Assembly (NCBI GenBank): GCA_922989275.2
Contig: OV277864.1
Coordinates: 46,871,550-46,935,549 of the forward strand
Direction of reading: 5' to 3'
DNA length: 64,000 nucleotides
DNA from: Gari tellinella
Taxonomy: Eukaryota > Mollusca > Bivalvia > Cardiida > Psammobiidae
The position numbers and the translations under genes were made by a program. Positions 60,701 to 64,000 of this stretch are shown here, piece by piece (within the stretch, counting starts at the first letter, position 1; each line of letters opens with the position of its first letter). The notes under the pieces are model-generated. The model had not been told where the DNA came from. It did no database searches and saw only the letters and a program-made list of their open reading frames with translations.

Positions 60701-61640
60701 GCTTAATAATCACGTCAATGTTTGTTTATCAAAATGATTAATTTCTAAATAATATAATATACATGTACATGTATAAACTATTGTTCACCATAAGAAGGCT
60801 AAATAGTTTTAACTTTACACGATCTGATTTACCTGAATGTATGATGTCTACAATTGATGACTTTGTCCCAGGGCAGACATGGTTTGAAATTCCGGGTAAT
60901 GTTGACTGTTCCATGGTAACTGTCATCTCGACCGCCATTTATGTAGCACAAATCCTTCTCTTAAAATAATGAAACGGTTTGAATGTTTCCAATACAACCA
61001 TTAAACGTTTTTTTTTATAATCGTTCAGTGGTATGCTCATATAAGATTTGTACATTTCTTTTGTAGAATATGACAGAGTTCAATGCAGTACATGCATTTA
61101 GATCAAATTATGCAACATTTTTATTAGTTTAACAAGCTTAGATATATTGTAACAACAATTTGACTTTCTTATCATTATCAAACCTGCAAATGAAATTGCC
61201 GAATTGTTTTTACATTAACTGCTAAACACGAGCTAAATTGATATGCTGTCACGTTCCTTAATACACTTATCATATGTTTTACAACATCAGGCGCAGGGAA
61301 CATGGCTGCCTTAGCAGCAAGATATCATAAAGACGAAAGAAAATGCATTTTATAAAGAAATACATGAACATGTGTAAAAGGATGATGCGGGAATGGTTGC
61401 ATATGTTTTAACCTCCAAGTAATTTCGCAAAGTAATTGTTCTTTTATTGTACGATTATATAATCCGAAACTATATTCTGACAGATGTTAAACTATCTAAC
61501 CTTGTAAAAGGGTGACCGTAGCATTAAAACGTTTTGAGAATTGAACGCCATTGGTCTGTTGGTTTGCGGTCCCGGACAATATTACTTGCAAGTTCTCTGC
61601 GTGAGAAATGATAGTCTTGTCAAACCCGCTGCCACAGTAC
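42573..61640 (-). CDS. Partial gene model: CUB-kringle-ShKT-sushi-ShKT-sushi-C-terminal beta domain
   Basis: Ten minus-strand exons are supported by GT/AG sites, frame phase and domain content: 61501-61640, 60833-60959, 60304-60422, 56952-57089, 52932-53120, 50790-50939, 48671-48847, then 44891-45004, 44219-44328 and 42573-42769. The first seven join in phase, mostly 1-1 as is usual for shuffled extracellular modules. The last three also join in phase and end in TGA. Between the groups an exon of phase 1 in and 2 out is missing. The signal peptide and the N-terminal half of the CUB domain were not found and may lie above 61640 or outside the window. All recognised modules are extracellular and disulphide-bonded, so a secreted or surface protein is expected, perhaps in adhesion, proteolysis control or defence. 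Introns are full of MITEs. No named orthologue is recognised. Confidence 0.75.
42770..43399. other. Intron with MITE remnants
   Basis: Most of the intron between the last two exons. GATCAGAGGGTTCCTG near 42862 and a cut-off hairpin arm (CAGTTTGGATCCTGATCAGA, 43092-43111) are fragments of foldback families. Confidence 0.5.
43400..43578. mobile_element. Family P MITE, left end truncated, in intron
   Basis: The right end GGCGGGCTAAGGG is followed by TTAA. The hairpin at 43412-43477 is perfect, with a GAGTAACTC tip. The left terminus is missing and the element starts within CACGACTATAGCTCC. Confidence 0.75.
44219..44328 (-). CDS. Exon: beta-sandwich region, second part
   Basis: The acceptor CTTTTTCAG and donor G|GTACGT bound 110 bp. 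Entering in phase 2 and leaving in phase 1, it encodes FKLVGINNIQDTRNDRVVS and then QVRKGDIV. The pattern of alternating hydrophobics and the closing GDIV resembles a recurrent module of invertebrate secreted proteins, where a QVWRP-like strand is followed by a GD-hydrophobic-IG motif. I cannot put a database name on it. Confidence 0.72.
44891..45004 (-). CDS. Exon: beta-sandwich region, first part
   Basis: The acceptor TGTTGTTGCAG and donor ATG|GTAATA bound 114 bp, phase 2 in and phase 2 out. It encodes SDSYRINRTGEITAWTFYS, then a VQFQVWRQY strand, and joins the next exon through a split Trp codon. Because length is divisible by three and both phases agree, skipping it would keep the frame. 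Its acceptor and first seven bases lie inside a perfect 67 bp inverted repeat. Confidence 0.75.
44998..45155. repeat. Perfect 67 bp inverted repeat across a splice acceptor
   Basis: 44998-45064 and 45089-45155 are exact reverse complements with a 24 bp loop. On the minus (transcribed) strand the second arm ends TGTTGTTGCAG then TAGTGAC, which is the exon's 3' splice site and first seven bases. The first arm is a mirrored copy upstream in the intron. No terminal direct duplication is obvious. Confidence 0.95.
45160..45420. repeat. Foldback relic, TGACAAATAGTGCA family
   Basis: ATGACAAATAGTGCA, GATCAGAGAGCTCC and CTAATCAGGG words match repeats at 20650-20720 and 35240-35310. Partial pairing is visible but the ends are unclear. 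Confidence 0.45.
45593..45658. repeat. Shared hairpin cassette in intron
   Basis: AAACAGTTTGGAGCCTGATC pairs with GATCTGGCTCCAAACTATTT around a GAGTTATTC tip. Element ends are not recognisable. Confidence 0.7.
46058..46128. repeat. Hairpin with GAATCGTCTC tip
   Basis: CCTATGGTGTTAATACTCAT and its counterpart ATGTGTAGTGACACCATAGG flank the perfect inner palindrome TAGAATCGTCTC/GAGACGATTCTA. It is a short foldback element in the intron. Confidence 0.75.
46740..46860. repeat. Foldback element, TTGAGTCTGA family
   Basis: AAGAGTTTGAGTTGAGTCTG at the left and CAGACTAAACTCTTTTATAA at the right are imperfect inverted arms. The inner arms are diverged. Confidence 0.55.
47120..47440. repeat. Foldback and SINE-like fragments
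   Basis: A half copy of the AAAGCAGG hairpin family (47160-47220) runs into GGAAATCTTAGGAGTCTTAC and AGTAACCTTCGAAAGG-like sequence. That second part shares GGCAGCCCT and GATTTCC-type words with 18076-18330. The two ORFs here are repeat-derived. Confidence 0.45.
47575..47820. mobile_element. MITE family A, complete, in intron
   Basis: CAGTGGAGAATACATTATTC and GAATAACGTTTTCTCCACTG are the ends, with TA on both sides. The hairpin at 47694-47759 has a GGGTTACCC tip. Confidence 0.88.
48192..48436. mobile_element. Foldback element ending in AGGGGCCCG, near-complete
   Basis: AGGGGCCCGTTTCATAAAAC and GTTTTATGAAACGGGCCCC are inverted ends followed by paired TTCGTACGA and TCGTACGAA words. The centre pairs TTGTGACATATTTTTGGAAT with ATTCCAAACAAATGTCACAA around CGTCTTTTCAAGACG. 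The 71-codon ORF inside it is an artefact of the palindrome. Confidence 0.88.
48671..48847 (-). CDS. Exon: sushi (CCP) domain 2
   Basis: The acceptor GATTACAG and donor ATAG|GTAAAT bound 177 bp with phase 1 at both ends. The exon holds a complete sushi module with four cysteines: GCPIIEEP, AEYSCHEGF, RACQIDG and APSC. The usual Trp before the last cysteine is replaced by Leu (GSLTGEAPSC). Sushi modules bind proteins in complement, adhesion and protease cascades. This is the clearest single exon in the gene. Confidence 0.85.
48848..50789. other. Intron; foldback remnants, no further exon seen
   Basis: Hairpin relic at 49988-50052 (CTAGCCGCCGCATCG against CGCAGCGGCTGG), old cassette fragments near 49590-49650, and family K fragments near 50500-50680 (TAGGGAGGG words). 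An ORF at 49896-50168 on the minus strand overlaps the relic and is not called. Confidence 0.5.
50790..50939 (-). CDS. Exon: ShKT domain 2
   Basis: The acceptor TTTATCAG and donor AGAG|GTATAT bound 150 bp, phase 1-1. The frame encodes MCLDERQDCSTLL, AMCRDY and then KCARTCAIC, giving the six-cysteine spacing of a ShKT module. ShKT domains occur in many nematode, cnidarian and mollusc extracellular proteins, often next to proteases or peroxidases, and are not by themselves evidence of a toxin. A Ser/Arg-rich linker ends the exon. Confidence 0.82.
50940..52931. other. Intron; one perfect short hairpin
   Basis: 51599-51624 and 51650-51675 are exact 26 bp inverted arms (AAGCGAAATAAACGACAGAA). Elsewhere, remnants of the AAAGCACATTAAGGTGA foldback family lie near 52665-52790. 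No additional exon could be supported. Confidence 0.5.
51599..51675. repeat. 26 bp perfect inverted repeat, 25 bp loop
   Basis: AAGCGAAATAAACGACAGAA plus six further bases at the left is repeated in reverse complement at the right. It is intronic and not obviously a member of the other families. Confidence 0.85.
52932..53120 (-). CDS. Exon: sushi (CCP) domain 1
   Basis: The acceptor CATTACAG and donor AGAG|GTGAGA bound 189 bp, phase 1-1. Four cysteines are placed as in a sushi module: VGCSQPSKY, LYMCSRMN, KSTCTSGG and GRAC. The conserved Trp is present in GGTWSLLG. The middle (FMPELKEFYLVGEA) is a little longer than average. The module order places it between the two ShKT domains. Confidence 0.8.
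53121..55219. other. Intron; no further exon supported
   Basis: Mostly AT-rich. The longest frame is a plus-strand ORF at 54411-54815 (134 codons) of unknown character. On the minus strand 54892-55101 is open and cysteine-containing, but it overlaps inverted GTGTGATC/GATCACAC words and looks repeat-derived. Confidence 0.4.
54411..54815 (+). other. Unidentified 134-codon open frame
   Basis: This is the longest open frame outside the retrotransposons. It has a hydrophobic stretch (FICYTMLTSLLLCNASY) and a polar C-terminal half, and lies antisense within an intron of the mosaic gene. I recognise no domain, and codon usage cannot be judged. A chance ORF is quite possible. Confidence 0.2.
55220..55578. 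mobile_element. TA-flanked MITE family K carrying the shared hairpin
   Basis: CAGTGTTCCCTCTCTACAAC at the left and GTTGTAGAGAGGGAGCGCTG at the right are inverted ends with TA on both sides. The hairpin at 55420-55483 has AAACAGCTTGAATCCAGATC and its exact complement around a CGTCATGCG-type tip. It may have been acquired by insertion of another MITE into this one. Confidence 0.8.
55579..56190. other. Intron; hairpin relics
   Basis: A diverged cassette (55705-55780) and another (56020-56060) are recognisable by GATCAGGGTCCAAACTGTTTG-like words. No exon. Confidence 0.45.
56191..56283 (-). pseudogene. Possible decayed sushi exon
   Basis: On the minus strand, TTGACAG|TAGGTTGC and GAAAGAG|GTAAAC resemble splice sites in phase 1. 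In between, GGTTGC, then FMPDFQSFL parallels VGC and FMPELKEF of the sushi exon at 52932-53120. A TGA follows the first residues and a frame change is needed to read a YICLYYC-like end. It would be a duplicated exon that has decayed. The similarity is short, so chance is possible. Confidence 0.35.
56683..56924. mobile_element. MITE family A next to the ShKT 1 donor site
   Basis: TA|CAGTGGAGAGGGCGTTATTC begins the element, and CATGCTCTCAACTG|TA ends it. The hairpin (56802-56864) keeps a GGGTTATCC tip but has unmatched bases. The right end is only 27 bp from the exon boundary at 56952. Confidence 0.75.
56952..57089 (-). CDS. Exon: ShKT domain 1
   Basis: The acceptor GCTTTCAG and donor TCAT|GTATGT bound 138 bp, phase 1-1. 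The frame encodes RCFDLFDDCQDL, DFCGSD and GCRRSCGMC, with the six cysteines and the central acidic and basic residues of a ShKT module. It directly follows the kringle. The pairing of ShKT with kringle and sushi modules points to an extracellular scaffold protein. An ORF on the other strand is a shadow. Confidence 0.83.
57114..57485. mobile_element. Foldback element, AAACCCCTCTAAACCGG family
   Basis: TACAGTAAACCCCTCTAAAC at the left and CCGGTTTAGAGGGGTTTCAA at the right are inverted ends. Further CTCTAAACCGGA words lie near both ends, and a half AAAGCAGATTGAAAG hairpin sits inside. It lies in the intron upstream of ShKT 1. Confidence 0.7.
57486..58590. other. Intron; family D MITE and relics
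   Basis: A family D copy occupies about 57840-58040 (GTAAAACCTCTCTATTTCGA at the left, TTAGTGGTCGTAATC at the right, TTCTGTTTTACTGTAATCTT arm inside). Hairpin relics lie near 58340-58400. No exon was supported. Confidence 0.5.
58591..58812. mobile_element. MITE with shared hairpin, GCG tip
   Basis: The hairpin at 58631-58697 reads AAACAGTTTGGATCTAGATC, then GAACTAGATCCAAACTGTTT, with a GCGTTACGC tip. The stem change ATCTAG is matched on the other arm (CTAGAT). Flanking GACGACAGTTTCAAT and GGTTAAC words suggest the TTAA-flanked family Q. Confidence 0.6.
58813..59257. other. Intron; no exon seen
   Basis: Noncoding. A relic at 59100-59210 shares ATTATGGCGGTGAC and GACAAAAGGGTTAA words with 38163-38245. 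Confidence 0.45.
59258..59482. mobile_element. MITE family A, degraded
   Basis: CAGTAGAGAAGATATTGATT at the left and TTTAAACGAGAAAGGGTTAC at the right are eroded ends. The hairpin TAAACAGTTAAGAGCCAGGT against CACACTCCAGACTATTTG is partly unpaired. Confidence 0.55.
59698..59943. mobile_element. MITE family A, complete, in intron
   Basis: CAGTGGAGAATCTGTTATTC and GAATAACAGATTCTCCACTG are exact inverted 20 bp ends with TA on both sides. The hairpin at 59817-59880 has a GGGTTACCC tip and one mismatch. It is the least degraded copy. Confidence 0.92.
60304..60422 (-). CDS. Exon: kringle domain, C-terminal half
   Basis: The acceptor ATAATTTCAG and donor TTAA|GTAAGA bound 119 bp. Entered in phase 2, it encodes LKENFCRNPG, QPWCYTDAESC and DYCDVC. 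ENFCRNP and PWCYT are hallmarks of kringle modules. The Cys in AESC is extra to the usual six. The exit phase 1 fits the ShKT exon that follows. Confidence 0.88.
60833..60959 (-). CDS. Exon: kringle domain, N-terminal half
   Basis: The acceptor ATTTTAAG and donor TCAG|GTAAAT bound 127 bp, phase 1 in and 2 out. It encodes KDLCYINGGRDDSYHGTVN, then FKPCLPWDK and a His-His pair, matching the start, the YxGT strand and the CxxW core of kringles. VINC adds an unusual cysteine. An intron splits the kringle before the HHTFS position, as in many kringle genes. Kringles bind proteins or lysine and are found in proteases and receptors. Confidence 0.87.
60960..61500. other. Intron; nothing recognised
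   Basis: AT-rich sequence between the CUB and kringle exons. No repeats or exons could be supported. Confidence 0.5.
61501..61640 (-). CDS. Exon: CUB domain, C-terminal half
   Basis: The acceptor TGTTTACAG and donor CAAG|GTTAGA bound 140 bp, phase 2 in and 1 out. The frame encodes YCGSGFDKTIISHAENLQV, then GVQFSKRFNATVTL. YCGS, a Ser-x-x-Asn-x-Leu segment and the closing F-x-A-x-V strand fit the second half of a CUB domain, and the split before YCGS is a common CUB intron position. The first half with its two other cysteines was not located. Without it the CUB call is probable, not certain. Confidence 0.65.
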
Positions 61641-61654
61641 CTGTAAACATACAT

Positions 61655-61868
61655 AAATTCTTTCACTCTCAATAACGCTTACAAGCGTGTTCGCAAGCAG
61701 TTTGGATCCTGATCAGACACCGCGTAATGCGGCGTCTGATCAGGATCCAAACTGTTTGATATTCGTTTGGAAACCTCTTCAGGCATACTGCTTGATTTTT
61801 TAAACTTTGATACGACATTGCAGACAACAAAATTGAAGCAGACGACAATGGAACGGTAAAGGGGTAAA
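61655..61868. mobile_element. MITE with shared hairpin (family Q type)
   Basis: TTCTTTCACTCTCAATAACG and GGAACGGTAAAGGGGTAAAC are the probable ends. The hairpin at 61697-61759 has GCAGTTTGGATCCTGATCAG and its complement around CCGCGTAATGCGG. Confidence 0.65.
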
Positions 61869-61904
61869 CATATCCGACCCGAATAATTTGATCATGAATG
61901 GGTT

Positions 61905-62124
61905 AACAATAGAGAGGACGTTATTCTTTCCCGTCTAAACGCAATCAAAACGCTAATACAAAGCATTGGAATGTTAAAAGTTACATTATTTGAAATCTTT
62001 TATCTAATAGTTTTGAGCCGGGCCAATCGTTTTCCGATCAAGCTCAAAACGATTTGTAACTGAAATGATAATAGTAGCATAAACGCGTTTTATTGGGAAA
62101 TTAAAATGTCTTCTCCGCTGAATT
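61905..62124. mobile_element. MITE family A, degraded
   Basis: AATAGAGAGGACGTTATTCT and GTCTTCTCCGCTG are eroded ends. The central hairpin has been reduced to TTTGAGCCGGGCCAATC against GATCAAGCTCAAA. Confidence 0.6.
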
Positions 62125-63382
62125 AGCCTCGTCCTGAGAAATGACATCATAAAAGATAAAGGTCTATAATGTTTTCAATGGTAAAAGACAAAGTTTGATT
62201 ACAGTTGTAAATATGTGTAGATCCGATGATTTAATAGTAAATGCTCCAAAAGTACCTCAACCAATTGATCAATACTTTCACGCGTCAGTTGAAAGCAATT
62301 CGTTACAACTTTCATATTCCCTTAAATGAACAGTCGTTTGCCTTACAGCTAGTCCCTTTAAAGTGGTATCAATAATATGAATCTATCTAAATAACCTTAA
62401 ATTATGAGTACAAACTATAATAAAGACGATTATTTATTTAGGTTATAATGGTTAGAAACCCTTTATTTGCCAATTATGACATTACTTCAAAGCAAGAATT
62501 GGTCTGACAAGTCATCTCCGGACACACAAATCGACTACTTAGATGTCCTGCTCATCGTCGATTACGACGGAGGAACATCATCATCATGACATTATAACAA
62601 CCCGGTCGCTGCTTATATTTTCCATCTGCTTCAATTAATACAAATGGAATTATATACGTTTTGGTCTTTCAGAAACATTGATAAAGTGTGCAAATAGATT
62701 GGGTCCTGATCAAACGCCGCGTCACGCGGCGTCTGATCAGGAGTCATACTGCTTCGCAATATAGTTGTCTTCGGAGTTAAATACCATTTAACTCATTTGA
62801 ATGCCATGTGACAGCAACACAGAGATTAATTGCAAGTGATTTTGGGGCCAATTTAAATAGCGTTCGATAGCACAACTAAATAGCTAGTTTGGAAATTCAT
62901 GACTAATTTGGTGATTATGCTTTTTTCGATCTTAGCAGGCATGCAAAGAGACGTTATGTTTAACAACGGGGGAGTATCCAACCTTTGTCTTGCTTTATAC
63001 TACCTGGGAAAGGTTCGATACTGTCCAGAACCTGACCTATAACTCTGTAACTTTGTCAGATTTACTGACACTCTAGTTTATACAAGTCATTGGTTACAAT
63101 CACATAGAAAATAATATAAACAAGAGGCAAAAATAACTTAACGCTCACATGATAACAAAGTCATGTGCATTTGCGATCATGACATTTGCCTTTGGGGATG
63201 ATACAATTGCATCAATTATTCAAAAACTCCCTCAAGTATAAAAACTCTGTCCTCTGATTGTGTTTAAACATTTTTTCACAAGTCTTGGCATTGCAATTGC
63301 ACGTTAGGGGTGATCTCTATTAACCGTTTGAAAGCTAGTCACGCATATAAACGTCCTTTGCAAACATTTTACCTTTTGAGGA
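62125..63382. other. No exon supported; one hairpin cassette
   Basis: A cassette lies at 62690-62755 (GGGTCCTGATCAAACGCCGC, tip GCGTCACGC). The sequence 62990-63060 contains an AAGGTTCGATAC word like a B box, possibly a SINE relic. The start of the mosaic gene should lie in this direction but no signal peptide or first CUB half could be recognised. Confidence 0.45.
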
Positions 63383-63544
63383 CAGTGGTAAAGGCGTTAT
63401 TCTTTCCCATGTAAATGCAAACAAAACGCGAGATTACGCGCATTATTTAAAATCGGAATCTGATATGACTTCACACAGTTTGCAATGACATTTACTGTTT
63501 TAGCGTAAACGCGTTCATGGGCAAGAATAACGTTTTCCCCACTG
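63383..63544. mobile_element. MITE family A, hairpin deleted
   Basis: CAGTGGTAAAGGCGTTATTC and GAATAACGTTTTCCCCACTG remain as ends, and GCGTAAACGCGTT as subterminal sequence. The central palindrome is gone, leaving a 162 bp element. Confidence 0.75.
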
Positions 63545-64000
63545 CAAATAGTCTAACATTCATGAAATAAGTGTCATTAGAGGCAGTTGAATGTCTAAAT
63601 CAGTTCGACTTTTACCATCATATTAACATTTACATCTCTGTGACCATTGCATTAATTGCTATAATATTCCAATAAATGACATGTGCACGTAGTTATAAAA
63701 ATATTGTTTGCTATTTTCTTTATTCTAAATAAAAAGTTGTACTGACGTCATCAACTTGATCTCACACATGTTGGAGACAAGGATATTCGCGATCGTTGTT
63801 CGCTATTAAAAACAGGGATAATTATGAGAGAAAACATTTTATCTCATCACTTACAAATTAACCCCTTAACTGCCTTACCCCGATTAAATGGATATTTTCA
63901 AACAGTAACGACACTGAACACGACGTCTTATCTAGATCCAAACTGTTTGACACTTATTGCATGGTTAAAATTGAAAAATAATAGCAGACGACACATGTAC
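63545..64000. other. No gene; TTAA-family fragment at the end
   Basis: TTAACCCCTTAACTGCC (63859-63875) starts a family Q-like element. A hairpin arm, ATCTAGATCCAAACTGTTTG, follows at 63930-63949, and the window ends inside it. Confidence 0.45.

Noticed and set aside
3964..62755. Repeated palindromes as a CRISPR-like array
   Set aside because: The units are scattered kilobases apart inside transposon ends, without regular spacers or cas genes.
62990..63070. Possible upstream CUB exon on the minus strand
   Set aside because: Open stretches near a CCCAG|GTAGTA donor do not show CUB cysteines or strands, and the segment has a B-box-like word suggesting a SINE relic.

Overview
The window looks like AT-rich nuclear DNA from an invertebrate animal, most likely a bivalve mollusc. 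The evidence is one intron-rich gene for a mosaic extracellular protein, several non-LTR retrotransposons with animal-type endonuclease and reverse transcriptase domains, and a very high density of short foldback (MITE-like) elements. A Dreissena-like heterodont bivalve is my best guess, but it rests on remembered repeat style and was not checked. No bacterial operon, rRNA operon or CRISPR array is present.

Layout. 1-13.9 kb is almost gene-free and holds foldback elements, an (AC)n tract and a decayed LINE with an RNase H domain (about 5.85-6.72 kb, minus strand). At 14.0-17.8 kb a DNA-transposon-like element carries two inward-facing tRNA-like modules and contains a nested MITE and a nested 5'-truncated LINE. 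18.86-22.07 kb and 34.57-36.87 kb are two direct copies of one segment. Between them lies a three-level nest: LINE 'B' (22.4-32.6 kb, plus) is broken by a retroposon with about 100 bp tandem repeats (23.64-24.37 kb) and by a nearly complete LINE 'C' (25.71-31.59 kb, minus), and LINE C is itself split by a 685 bp TA-flanked element (29.46-30.14 kb). The empty sites can be read back because the host reading frames rejoin exactly. 36.9-42.5 kb is again foldback elements.

The one host gene I can support lies on the minus strand from 61,640 down to 42,573. Its 5' end was not found. Ten exons show splice sites. Phases agree across the first seven (half a CUB domain, a kringle in two exons, ShKT, sushi, ShKT, sushi) and across the last three (a beta-sandwich-like C-terminal region ending in a stop). 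One exon between the two groups is still missing. The order suggests a secreted or surface adhesion, protease-related or immune-type protein; function is not known.

The most unusual sequence structures are a perfect 67 bp inverted repeat covering a splice acceptor of this gene, and one hairpin cassette with matched stem changes found inside MITEs whose flanks differ (TA versus TTAA).
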